Below, piece by piece: positions 14,914 to 22,515 of a stretch of 33,156 nucleotides of DNA. The notes under the pieces are model-generated. The model was given only the letters and a program-made list of their open reading frames with translations. It did no database searches and was not told the origin of the DNA. Position 1 is the stretch's first letter, and each line of letters opens with the position of its first letter. The translations under genes and the position numbers were made by a program. The DNA is from Spirosoma spitsbergense DSM 19989 (GTDB lineage Bacteria > Bacteroidota > Bacteroidia > Cytophagales > Spirosomataceae): assembly GCF_000374085.1 (NCBI RefSeq), contig NZ_KB893596.1, positions 1 to 33,156 on the forward strand, given 5' to 3'.

Positions 14914-16935
14914 TTATTCATGCACTAAACCTGGTTCAATCCACCGCGCATCTTCCCGGATGAGTTCAATTAATTCATCAACAGCCCGATCGGCGGGAAC
15001 CGATTTTTTGATGACCTGTTGTCCCCGGTACAGGGCAATTTTGTCGCGCCCGATGCCCACGTAGCCATAATCGGCATCGGCCATTTCGCCCGGACCATTT
15101 ACAATACAACCCATAATGCCAATTTTAACCCCTTTCAGATGATCGGTGCGCTGGCGGATGCGGGCCGTCGTTTCCTGTAAGTCGAACAGCGTGCGGCCGC
15201 AGGATGGACACGATATGTATTCGGTTTTGGTGATGCGGGTACGGGCGGCCTGTAAAATACCAAAGGCCAGACTGTTGAGCGTTTTTAGATCTCCACTTTC
15301 CGGCTGTGCCAGCATAATCCCATCGCCCAGGCCATCGATCAGCAATCCACCCACGTCGGTGGCGGCATACAGGGGGACATCTTCGTCCGGTACGTTGGAA
15401 TAACTTCGCTGCACAGCAATGGGTGTTGTAATGCTCTGATTAATCAACTCAACAAACAACCGGCGCAGTTCCGGCATGGCGTGGGCATTGTCGGTTTTTA
15501 TAAGCAGCACAACGGTCTGGTCATCGCGAAATCTGTCGAGCAGGTTTTTTGAACATTCCGGTAAGGATAACTGAACGAAGTTGAGCCGGGTGTGCAGGGG
15601 CATTTTCTCCGTCTCGGCCTGTATATATTCCGCTGCGGTCAGTAGCGGAAAGGTATTGAGTATATCAGTAGTCGTCTGCCAGATCCCATAATCCAGAATC
15701 TGCTTCAATCCATTCGGCAACATGAAGGCTGCCGGATGTTTTCCCGTGTAGATGTAATCAGCCCCCAGGTCATTCATTCGCCACTTGTCGGGTTCGGGCA
15801 GGTAAAAATGCCCGATGGGCTTCAAATCGTCATGAACAACTACCGGCGTCCGGCTGAAATCGGCAATGACACGCGGTACGTTCTGACCACCGAAATTAGC
15901 AACCGAATGAGTTGTTCGGCGGGTGTACTGGAATGGGGTAATCGGGTAAGTATTGATAGCCGGAATTGGCTGGCTCATTTCTGTCCGCTTTGTGTAGCGG
16001 TCGATGAGCGCCTGGGCAACGGGCGCTTCGCGTTCCGGCTCTTCCGTGAGCGATACGCGAACGGTATCACCGATACCATCTTCCAGCAGCGTGCCAATAC
16101 CCAGGGCCGATTTTATGCGTCCGTCTTCAGCTTCACCGGCTTCGGTCACGCCCAGGTGCAGGGGGTAGGGTTTTAAGCCTTCCTGATCCAGCCGCTGTAC
16201 CAGCAGTCGATAGGCCTGCACCATCACCTGCGGGTTGCTGGACTTCATACTCAGTACGATATTATAATACTGCTCATCCTCGCAGATGCGCAGAAACTCC
16301 AGCGCCGACTCTACCATGCCCACCGGCGTGTCGCCGTAGCGGCTCAGAATCCGGTCGGAGAGGGAGCCATGGTTGGTGCCGATGCGCATGGCCGTACCGT
16401 ATTCTTTGCAGATGCGTACCAGCGGCAGAAACTTGGCCCGGATACGCTCCATCTCGGCGGCATAAGCATCGTCGGTATAGTCGATAAACTCGAAGCGTTT
16501 GCGGTCGGCGTAATTGCCGGGGTTGATGCGGACTTTCTCCACAATCCGGGCGGCCAGTTCGGCCGCGTTGGGGGTGAAGTGAATGTCGGCGACAAGGGGT
16601 GTGGTGTAGCCACGCGCCCGTAGTTCTTTGCGAATGTTCTCCAGATTCTGGGCTTCCTTCACGCTGGGCGCCGTAATCCGGATATACTCGCAACCCGCTT
16701 CAATCATCCGGATACTCTGCTCTACCGAACCCGCTGTATCCATCGTATCGATGGTAGTCATGGATTGTACCCGGATTGGGTAATCAGACCCCATCGGCAC
16801 ATCACCAATGTTGACCGTTATGGTCTTTCGGCGAATGTACTGCGTAAGCGAGGGCGTGTACAGAACGGCTGGGTTGGATTGATCCGGCAAACCGGCTGTG
16901 GCTGAGATGGAAGGGGTAAGCAGTGAATCGAGCAT
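14914..16935 (-). CDS. ispG: 4-hydroxy-3-methylbut-2-enyl diphosphate synthase (long form)
   Basis: A 673-residue [4Fe-4S] enzyme of the MEP isoprenoid pathway that converts MEcPP into HMBPP. The TIM-barrel half begins RRKTITVNIGDVPMG and includes VRVQSMTT-like and RINPGN segments. The cluster ligands are in SCPSCGR (C576, C579) and IGIMGCIVNGPGE (C610, E617). About 250 residues are inserted between the barrel and cluster domains, as in the long form of plants, Chlamydia and Bacteroidota; shorter bacterial IspG are about 370 residues. I prefer the ATG complementary to 16933-16935 over the one at 16963-16965, because a -7 promoter element at 16967-16974 would put the transcript start at or after the upstream ATG. 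It is a single gene. Confidence 0.95.
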   Translation of the reverse strand: MLDSLLTPSISATAGLPDQSNPAVLYTPSLTQYIRRKTITVNIGDVPMGSDYPIRVQSMTTIDTMDTAGSVEQSIRMIEAGCEYIRITAPSVKEAQNLENIRKELRARGYTTPLVADIHFTPNAAELAARIVEKVRINPGNYADRKRFEFIDYTDDAYAAEMERIRAKFLPLVRICKEYGTAMRIGTNHGSLSDRILSRYGDTPVGMVESALEFLRICEDEQYYNIVLSMKSSNPQVMVQAYRLLVQRLDQEGLKPYPLHLGVTEAGEAEDGRIKSALGIGTLLEDGIGDTVRVSLTEEPEREAPVAQALIDRYTKRTEMSQPIPAINTYPITPFQYTRRTTHSVANFGGQNVPRVIADFSRTPVVVHDDLKPIGHFYLPEPDKWRMNDLGADYIYTGKHPAAFMLPNGLKQILDYGIWQTTTDILNTFPLLTAAEYIQAETEKMPLHTRLNFVQLSLPECSKNLLDRFRDDQTVVLLIKTDNAHAMPELRRLFVELINQSITTPIAVQRSYSNVPDEDVPLYAATDVGGLLIDGLGDGIMLAQPESGDLKTLNSLAFGILQAARTRITKTEYISCPSCGRTLFDLQETTARIRQRTDHLKGVKIGIMGCIVNGPGEMADADYGYVGIGRDKIALYRGQQVIKKSVPADRAVDELIELIREDARWIEPGLVHE

Positions 16936-16966
16936 ACAAGTTGCGGCAGGGCTGTTTTTACACAAA

Positions 16967-16974
16967 CAAAGGTA
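16967..16974 (-). promoter_or_regulatory. Likely -7 element of ispG
   Basis: TACCTTTG on the minus strand matches TAnnTTTG, though no TTG occurs 19-20 nt upstream. It would start transcription near 16960, which favours the ispG start at 16935. Confidence 0.5.
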
Positions 16975-17105
16975 CGGAAAAAGCCACTGTCCGGTTTTGA
17001 CATCTGGTCAACTGGAAAACGTAAGGTTTTACGTAAATGTTCGCTTTTGATGATAAACATCATTCGTGCAAATAACATTGATAGTGAGTTTTTTATGTCA
17101 GAAGG

Positions 17106-17128
17106 GGTAAACAAAAGAGTTGTTTACC
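17106..17128. promoter_or_regulatory. Perfect 9-bp inverted repeat, possible operator
   Basis: GGTAAACAA (17106-17114) and TTGTTTACC (17120-17128) flank a 5-nt spacer. It is about 90 bp upstream of the small exported-protein gene and 170 bp upstream of ispG. The centre-to-centre spacing suits a dimeric regulator. No T-tract follows, so it is not a terminator. Confidence 0.5.
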
Positions 17129-17219
17129 AGTTGATTCGTTCGAAGACTGCAAGCATATATGAAATGGGGTTTGAGTCAAAAACTGGAAATACAACCAATT
17201 AACTAACGAAAACAACGCT

Positions 17220-17600
17220 ATGAAAACTAAAGTAGTAAGTGCTCTCGCATTAACGCTGCTGCTAACCGTTGGGGCCTATGCCCAGGAAAACGCAGCCATG
17301 ACTAAACAGGAGAAGAAAGAAGCACGGCAGCAGGTGAAAGCCGAGCGAAAAGCCCGCGTGAAAAGTGACCTCAAAAATGCTGGCGAACACGTAGGTGATG
17401 CCGCTGATGAAGCGGGGCAGGGGATAAAGCGGAAGGCCAAAGTAGCTGGTGCCGCTGTGGATACCACGGCCCAGAAGGTAGGGCGGGCAGTTAACAAGGG
17501 CCTGGACAAAGCCGAGAATGCCATTGTTACGGAAGGCGATAAACTGAAAGCTAAACGGGATTCGACACAGGCTGTTAAAGCCCGGCGCGATTCACTGTAA
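17220..17600 (+). CDS. Small exported Lys/Ala-rich protein, hypothetical
   Basis: A 126-residue protein with a clean signal peptide (MKTKVVSALALTLLLTVGAYAQ, cleavage after AYAQ). The mature part is almost all Lys, Ala, Glu, Arg and Asp in heptad-like spacing, with an 11-residue-type pattern (AGEHVGDAADEAGQGIKRKA, VDTTAQKVGRAVNKGLDKAE). It resembles LEA-like or YtxH-like amphipathic proteins and should be disordered or helical in the periplasm. No cysteines or catalytic residues. The ATG is supported by the signal peptide. It ends 24 bp before a strong terminator shared with the convergent acyltransferase. Upstream is a 9-bp inverted repeat that may regulate it, perhaps under stress, which is inference. 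Confidence 0.82.
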   Translation: MKTKVVSALALTLLLTVGAYAQENAAMTKQEKKEARQQVKAERKARVKSDLKNAGEHVGDAADEAGQGIKRKAKVAGAAVDTTAQKVGRAVNKGLDKAENAIVTEGDKLKAKRDSTQAVKARRDSL

Positions 17601-17624
17601 ACCGTTTCTGCGGTTGGCTAACCA

Positions 17625-17663
17625 AACGTCCCGAGAGCACCTGCTTTCGGGACGTTGTTTTTT
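17625..17663. terminator. Intrinsic terminator between convergent genes
   Basis: AACGTCCCGA (17625-17634) pairs with TCGGGACGTT (17647-17656), followed by G and six T. It terminates the small exported-protein gene and abuts the stop codon of the convergent acyltransferase. Confidence 0.9.
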
Positions 17664-18534
17664 AGTTGAGCTTGGCCACAATCTTTGCGTATTTCTCCCG
17701 CCAGTGCTTCCACCGTTTGTGCGACCAAAGCCAGTCGGACGGGTGCTTCCGGATGGTATATTCAATCAAATCCCGGTATCGTTCCATGATGCTGCCGAGG
17801 GGTAAATCATCATAAGGCGGTTCGGCAACGGGCTTGATCGTGGCTTCGTAGTAACCCCGCCGGATGCGCGTAATGTCCAGATAAAATACGGGTAGTTTCT
17901 GCCGTCGGGATAAGCGCTCGGAGCCGGGGTAGAAGGGGGAGTCGCGGTGCAGGAAGTCGGTCCAGAAAGCCTGTTCGGGGATGTCAGGCACCTGATCGGA
18001 CCCAAGGGCAATCAGGCGGGGATTGTGCCGGTTGGCGGCCAAATGGCGGGGTAAACTGTGCATCGACACCACGTTGCCGCCAAAATGAGACCGGATGTAA
18101 AACAATAACTTCCCGGAAAATTCACTGGTCAGGGGTTTATACACAATGTCGATGGGTATATCGTGTGCCCGGATAGCCTGCGCATACCACTCCCAGTTGC
18201 ACTGGTGCGACCCCATGGCAATAACGGTTTCCCCCGCCTGTATCCTCGCCCGGATGGCTTCGGCATTCGTAATCCGGACGTGTCTGCGCATCTCCTCGGC
18301 CGACATGCCCGGAATCTTGACCGTCTCAACGATAATGTCGGCTAAGTTGTAGTAAAAACCATTCATGATAGACTGGATTTCAGCCGCTGATTTTTCGGGA
18401 AACGACAGGCGTAAATTTTCCAGGATTACCTCCCTGCGATACCGAACTATATAGCGCATCAAAAAATGCAGAACATCAGAAATGCCATATAGGATGCCAA
18501 AGGGTAATCGTGATAAAAATCGGAAAAACATCAT
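17662..18534 (-). CDS. Lysophospholipid/lipid A acyltransferase (LpxL/HtrB family)
   Basis: A 290-residue inner-membrane protein with one N-terminal hydrophobic region (about 5-30, FLSRLPFGILYGISDVLHFL). The H-x4-E catalytic motif is H110-QCNW-E115 within MGSHQCNWEWY, as in the Kdo-dependent late acyltransferases of lipid A synthesis. Other family landmarks are NLRLSFPEKS near 40, YKPL near 136 and the ALGSDQVPDIPE block. Length is close to the family norm. Which fatty acid and which position on lipid A cannot be read from sequence; some Bacteroidota members make other acylated envelope lipids. It is divergent from the WbqC-like gene across a 70-bp AT-rich gap. Confidence 0.9.
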   Translation of the reverse strand: MMFFRFLSRLPFGILYGISDVLHFLMRYIVRYRREVILENLRLSFPEKSAAEIQSIMNGFYYNLADIIVETVKIPGMSAEEMRRHVRITNAEAIRARIQAGETVIAMGSHQCNWEWYAQAIRAHDIPIDIVYKPLTSEFSGKLLFYIRSHFGGNVVSMHSLPRHLAANRHNPRLIALGSDQVPDIPEQAFWTDFLHRDSPFYPGSERLSRRQKLPVFYLDITRIRRGYYEATIKPVAEPPYDDLPLGSIMERYRDLIEYTIRKHPSDWLWSHKRWKHWREKYAKIVAKLN

Positions 18535-18607
18535 TTAATGATCGAATTCTGTGCAAAAGCGAAAAAGAAGGGATTTACCCTTAAATTAAAAAAATACTAA
18601 ACCCCCG

Positions 18608-18638
18608 TTGGTCGTATTGAATTTTTGCTTTATTTGTG
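18608..18638 (+). promoter_or_regulatory. Candidate promoter of the WbqC-like gene
   Basis: TTG (18608-18610), 20 nt, then TATTTGTG (18631-18638), one mismatch to TAnnTTTG. If real, translation must start downstream of about 18645. Confidence 0.45.
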
Positions 18639-18658
18639 AACGGATAGATAAATTGTTA

Positions 18659-19312
18659 TTGGAAAAGTACCTGTTAGCCCCTTCACCGACGAATTTACTC
18701 ATTGAACTACACTATTTGCCCTGTCTGGATTACATATCGGGGCTAATGCGATTCGGAGGGGTGCAACTTGAAGCCCAGGAACATTATCAGAAGCAAAGTT
18801 ACAGAAATCGGTGCTACATCCGGACAGCCAACAAAGTAGATGTGCTGACGGTGCCCGTTCAAAAGGGAACACATCACCAGCCCATCCGCGACCTTAAGTT
18901 GGCGACTGATCGCTCCTGGCAACTGCACCACTGGCGTAGTTTACAGGCTGCCTACGGAAAGGCTCCCTTTTTTGAGTACTACGCTCCCGATTTTGCGCCT
19001 GTTTATCAGAAGAGCTGGGTTTTTTTATTTGACTTAACGTATGAATTGCTGACAATTTGTCTGAAATCAATGCAGGTACGTATACCCATAAACCTGACAA
19101 AATGGTACGAGAAAACGGCATCAGCCGGGCTGTTTGATGCCCGGTCGAAGGTGAATCCGGCCAATAAGCCGGAAACGTATGTATTCCATCAGCCAATCGT
19201 CTATCCACAAAACTTTGGCCAAGATTTTGTACCCAATCTTAGCATTATAGACCTGTTGTTTTGCCAGGGACCGTCCGCTACGGATGTGTTGATGGCGGGC
19301 CTTCGGGAGTGA
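18659..19312 (+). CDS. WbqC-like family protein
   Basis: About 217 residues of the WbqC-like family, found in O-antigen and glycan clusters and in many Bacteroidota genomes, with unknown biochemistry. The diagnostic N-terminal block is IELHYLPCLDYISGL, then EAQEHYQKQSYRNRC and DVLTVPVQKGTHHQPI. Further on are HHWRSLQAAYGKAPFFEYY and a C-terminal LSIIDLLFCQGP. The start is uncertain: the frame is open from TTG 18608, but that triplet overlaps a candidate promoter. TTG at 18653 or 18659 is more likely; no ATG precedes the conserved block. The gene lies between the lipid A-type acyltransferase and clpC, so an envelope-glycan role is plausible but not shown. Confidence 0.82.
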   Translation: MEKYLLAPSPTNLLIELHYLPCLDYISGLMRFGGVQLEAQEHYQKQSYRNRCYIRTANKVDVLTVPVQKGTHHQPIRDLKLATDRSWQLHHWRSLQAAYGKAPFFEYYAPDFAPVYQKSWVFLFDLTYELLTICLKSMQVRIPINLTKWYEKTASAGLFDARSKVNPANKPETYVFHQPIVYPQNFGQDFVPNLSIIDLLFCQGPSATDVLMAGLRE

Positions 19313-19376
19313 ACAAATCCTTAAAACTCTTCGTTAGGCCTGTATAGTACGCTTACCTAAGGAGAACCTAAAACGA

Positions 19377-21905
19377 ATGGAAGCAAAATTCTCAAACCGC
19401 GTAAAGGAAGTTATCACGCTGAGCCGGGAAGAAGCCTTACGCTTAGGCCACGATTATATCGGAACAGAACACCTGTTGCTGGGTATGATTCGTGAAGGGG
19501 AGGGTGTAGCTGTCGGGTTATTGAAAAAACTCGGCATATCACTCGATGAACTCCGGGTTACCATTGAACAGGCCACGAAAGGAACGGCAACCAACAATGT
19601 GAAAAATCTGGCGAATATTCCGCTGACCCGTCAGTCGGAAAAAACGCTGAAAATCACGTACCTGGAAGCCAAGATTTTCAAGAGTCCACTCATTGGCACG
19701 GAGCACCTGTTATTATCGATTCTGCGCGATGAAGACAATGTCGCCACGCAGATTCTCAATAAATTCAATATCAACTACGAAGTCATTAAGGAGATGCTGG
19801 AATATCAATCCTCGGGAAGCCGCCCGGTGATGGGCCCCGAAACCGATGATGACGACAACGACCGGGGCATGTTTGGTGGCAGCAGTTCCAGTTCGGGCAA
19901 AGATCCGAAAGGAGCCGAAAAATCGCGGACTCCGGTGCTGGATAACTTTGGCCGGGACCTAACCAAATTTGCCGAAATTGGCAAACTTGACCCCATCGTT
20001 GGTCGTGAAAAAGAAATTGAACGCGTAGCTCAGATTTTGAGCCGCCGGAAGAAAAACAACCCGATTCTGATTGGTGAGCCAGGCGTTGGTAAAACCGCCA
20101 TCGCCGAAGGCTTAGCCCTGCGCATTGTGCAGAAGAAAGTTTCGCGGGTGCTGTTCGGCAAACGCGTTGTTACGCTTGACCTTGCTTCACTGGTAGCCGG
20201 TACAAAATACCGGGGTCAGTTTGAAGAGCGGATGAAGGCCGTGATGAACGAGCTGGAAAAATCGCCGGAGGTCATCCTGTTCATTGATGAGTTGCATACC
20301 ATCGTTGGTGCCGGTGGTGCGTCGGGTTCACTCGATGCCTCCAACATGTTCAAACCAGCGCTGGCGCGGGGCGACATTCAATGTATCGGTGCCACGACTC
20401 TGGACGAATACCGTCAGTACATCGAGAAAGATGGTGCTCTGGCCCGTCGTTTCCAGATGGTGATGGTGGATGCCACGTCGATTGACGAGACCATCGAAAT
20501 CCTGAACAACATCAAGGATAAGTACGAAGAACACCACCACGTTAATTACACCAAAGAAGCGATTGAAGCAGCCGTGAAACTGTCGGAACGGTATATATCC
20601 GACCGGTTCCTGCCCGATAAAGCGATTGACGTAATGGACGAAGTAGGTGCCCGCGTACACATCTCCAACATCACGGTTCCCGAAGATATTCTGAAACTGG
20701 AAGAGCAGATTGAGAATATCAAGAAGGAAAAAAACCAGGTTGTCAAGAGTCAGAAGTACGAAGAGGCCGCCCAACTGCGCGACAAGGAAAAACGGCTGAT
20801 CGATCAGCTCGACCGCGCCAAGCAGCTCTGGGAGGAGGATACAAAGAAGCGTCGCTATACGGTAACGGAAGAGAACGTTGCCGAAGTAGTGGCCATGATG
20901 ACGGGTATTCCGGTCACGAGCGTATCGAACGACGAGGGCAAGAAACTGGTCAATATGGGTGCCGAACTGAAGGGTAAGGTAATCGGTCAGCAGTCGGCCA
21001 TCGATAAACTGGTGAAAGCCATTCAGCGGACGCGTGTTGGTCTGAAAGACCCCAAGAAGCCAATTGGTTCGTTCATTTTCCTCGGCCCCACGGGCGTGGG
21101 TAAAACCGAACTGGCCAAAGTGCTGGCTACTTATCTCTTCGATAAAGATGACGCCCTGGTGCGGATCGATATGTCGGAGTACATGGAGAAGTTCAGCGTT
21201 AGCCGACTCGTTGGTGCCCCTCCGGGCTACGTAGGATACGAAGAAGGTGGTCAGCTGACCGAGAAGATTCGCCGGAAGCCGTACAGCGTCGTACTGCTGG
21301 ACGAAATCGAAAAGGCACACCCGGATGTGTTCAACATCCTGCTTCAGGTGCTCGACGATGGTATCCTGACGGACGGTCTGGGTCGCCGGGTCGATTTCCG
21401 GAACACGATCATCATCATGACCTCGAACATCGGGGTGCGCGACCTGAAAGATTTCGGTGCCGGTATCGGTTTCGCTACCAAGAAAAATGCCGAAAGCCAG
21501 GATGACCTGATGAAGAGCACGATTCAAAGTGCCCTGCGTAAAGCGTTCTCACCGGAGTTCCTGAACCGTCTGGACGATGTGATTGTGTTCAACTCACTGT
21601 TGCGTGAAGATATTCACCATATTATTGACCTGATGCTGGGCAAACTGCTTGGCCGGGTTACCAATCTGGGCTATACCGTCGAACTGACGGAGAAAGCGAA
21701 GGATTTCCTGGCCGAGAAAGGCTACGATCCTCAGTATGGTGCCCGTCCGTTGAGCCGCGCTATCCAGCGTTATCTGGAAGATCCCGTTGCCGAAGAGATT
21801 CTGAAAGGGGAACTGAAAGGTGGCGATGTAATTCAGGCCGACTACAGTGGAGAAGGCGAAACGCTGACAATTACCGTGAAGAAGCCGGAAGAGGTAACCG
21901 AGTAA
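19377..21905 (+). CDS. clpC: ATP-dependent Clp protease ATP-binding subunit ClpC
   Basis: An 842-residue Hsp100 unfoldase that feeds substrates to ClpP. Layout: two N-domain repeats (1-145, each with GTEHLLL), a Ser/Asp-rich linker, AAA-1 with Walker A GEPGVGKT (234-241) and Walker B LFIDE, a UVR motif at about 440-475 (KYEEAAQLRDKEKRLIDQ), AAA-2 with Walker A GPTGVGKT near 570 and VVLLDEIEKAHPD, and a C-terminal D2-small domain. The UVR-containing middle segment separates ClpC from ClpA and ClpB. A real Shine-Dalgarno (AAGGAG, 19359-19364) lies 12 nt before the ATG, which is unusual for this phylum. Its operon is single-gene, closed by the terminator at 21930-21970. Confidence 0.96.
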   Translation: MEAKFSNRVKEVITLSREEALRLGHDYIGTEHLLLGMIREGEGVAVGLLKKLGISLDELRVTIEQATKGTATNNVKNLANIPLTRQSEKTLKITYLEAKIFKSPLIGTEHLLLSILRDEDNVATQILNKFNINYEVIKEMLEYQSSGSRPVMGPETDDDDNDRGMFGGSSSSSGKDPKGAEKSRTPVLDNFGRDLTKFAEIGKLDPIVGREKEIERVAQILSRRKKNNPILIGEPGVGKTAIAEGLALRIVQKKVSRVLFGKRVVTLDLASLVAGTKYRGQFEERMKAVMNELEKSPEVILFIDELHTIVGAGGASGSLDASNMFKPALARGDIQCIGATTLDEYRQYIEKDGALARRFQMVMVDATSIDETIEILNNIKDKYEEHHHVNYTKEAIEAAVKLSERYISDRFLPDKAIDVMDEVGARVHISNITVPEDILKLEEQIENIKKEKNQVVKSQKYEEAAQLRDKEKRLIDQLDRAKQLWEEDTKKRRYTVTEENVAEVVAMMTGIPVTSVSNDEGKKLVNMGAELKGKVIGQQSAIDKLVKAIQRTRVGLKDPKKPIGSFIFLGPTGVGKTELAKVLATYLFDKDDALVRIDMSEYMEKFSVSRLVGAPPGYVGYEEGGQLTEKIRRKPYSVVLLDEIEKAHPDVFNILLQVLDDGILTDGLGRRVDFRNTIIIMTSNIGVRDLKDFGAGIGFATKKNAESQDDLMKSTIQSALRKAFSPEFLNRLDDVIVFNSLLREDIHHIIDLMLGKLLGRVTNLGYTVELTEKAKDFLAEKGYDPQYGARPLSRAIQRYLEDPVAEEILKGELKGGDVIQADYSGEGETLTITVKKPEEVTE

Positions 21906-21929
21906 ATAACGGGTAGAGTTATAGAGGAG

Positions 21930-21970
21930 CAGGCCGGGCAGTAATGTCCGGCCTGTTTTGTTTTTACGGG
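21930..21970 (+). terminator. Intrinsic terminator of clpC
   Basis: CAGGCCGG (21930-21937) pairs with CCGGCCTG (21948-21955), followed by TTTTG and a further T-run. Confidence 0.9.
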
Positions 21971-22004
21971 TCTTCGATTATTTGGTAATTACTCAGTCAA
22001 AATA

Positions 22005-22317
22005 ATGCTGGCAACGGCTGATGGGCAGAAATCGATCGACCTGTGTCAACTGAAGTACGATCAGACCCGGCAGTTCGATGTGGACTACAACCCACATCCG
22101 TAGTTTTCGCAACAGCAGAAATTTTGCACGTACAAACCGTTGCTGGCCAAGTTGATCGATTCGGTTGAAGCCTACGCAAAAGCTAAAAAAAGCCGTTGCC
22201 GAAGTATAATATCGAGATCAAATCGGCACCGTGGACCGTTCATGCGAAAGCTGAATTTGAGCACTGGTAAAGCTTGTTGTGGACGGTATCATTACCGATT
22301 ACCCGAACCTGTTCTAA
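22005..22317 (+). pseudogene. Degraded glycerophosphodiester phosphodiesterase (GDPD)
   Basis: Three fragments in different frames spell out parts of a GDPD. The first (22005 on) has SIDLCQLKYDQTRQFDVDYN, an amber stop at 22101-22103, and then TYKPLLAKLIDSVEAYAKAK. The second (from about 22196) reads LPKYNIEIKSAPWTVHAKAE up to a stop at 22268-22270. The third is KLVVDGIITDYPNLF ending at TAA 22315-22317; V-D-G-I-I-T-D-Y-P is the typical GDPD C-terminus. The N-terminal catalytic His region is missing. About 100 residues normally separate IEIKS from the PWTV block, so an internal deletion joined them. At least one nonsense codon, two frame changes and two deletions make it non-functional. It sits between clpC and the oxidation cluster. 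Confidence 0.85.
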
Positions 22318-22338
22318 CGGGGTCAGATTCGTTAGCCG

Positions 22339-22379
22339 TGGCGCGTAATACCCAAATGGTAGTACGCGCCATTTTTTTG
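22339..22379 (+). terminator. Intrinsic terminator behind the GDPD remnant
   Basis: TGGCGCGTA (22339-22347) pairs with TACGCGCCA (22363-22371), followed by a seven-T tract. It is the intact terminator of an otherwise broken gene and insulates the next cluster. The stretch from 22380 to 22515 holds no gene or clear consensus promoter. Confidence 0.88.
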
Positions 22380-22515
22380 TTTCGCCCGATTCGTATCAAT
22401 GATATATTCTCTCGTTGTAGGTACTGCGGTGAACGGGAGAAGAGGTAAAATGTTAGTGATAAAGTAGGATTTTTAGAATACTGCTTTATTCTATAATACT
22501 ACCTGATCATACCTC

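Noticed and set aside
20328..21527. A 399-codon minus-strand open frame inside clpC
   Set aside because: It mirrors the AAA domains of clpC; its product is rich in His, Phe and Gln as expected from reverse-reading of Asp/Glu/Lys codons, with no recognisable domain.
21906..22515. Searched for a further gene or small RNA in the 610-bp gap after clpC
   Set aside because: Everything recognisable is accounted for by the two terminators and the GDPD remnant; open frames in it are fragments in the wrong frame.
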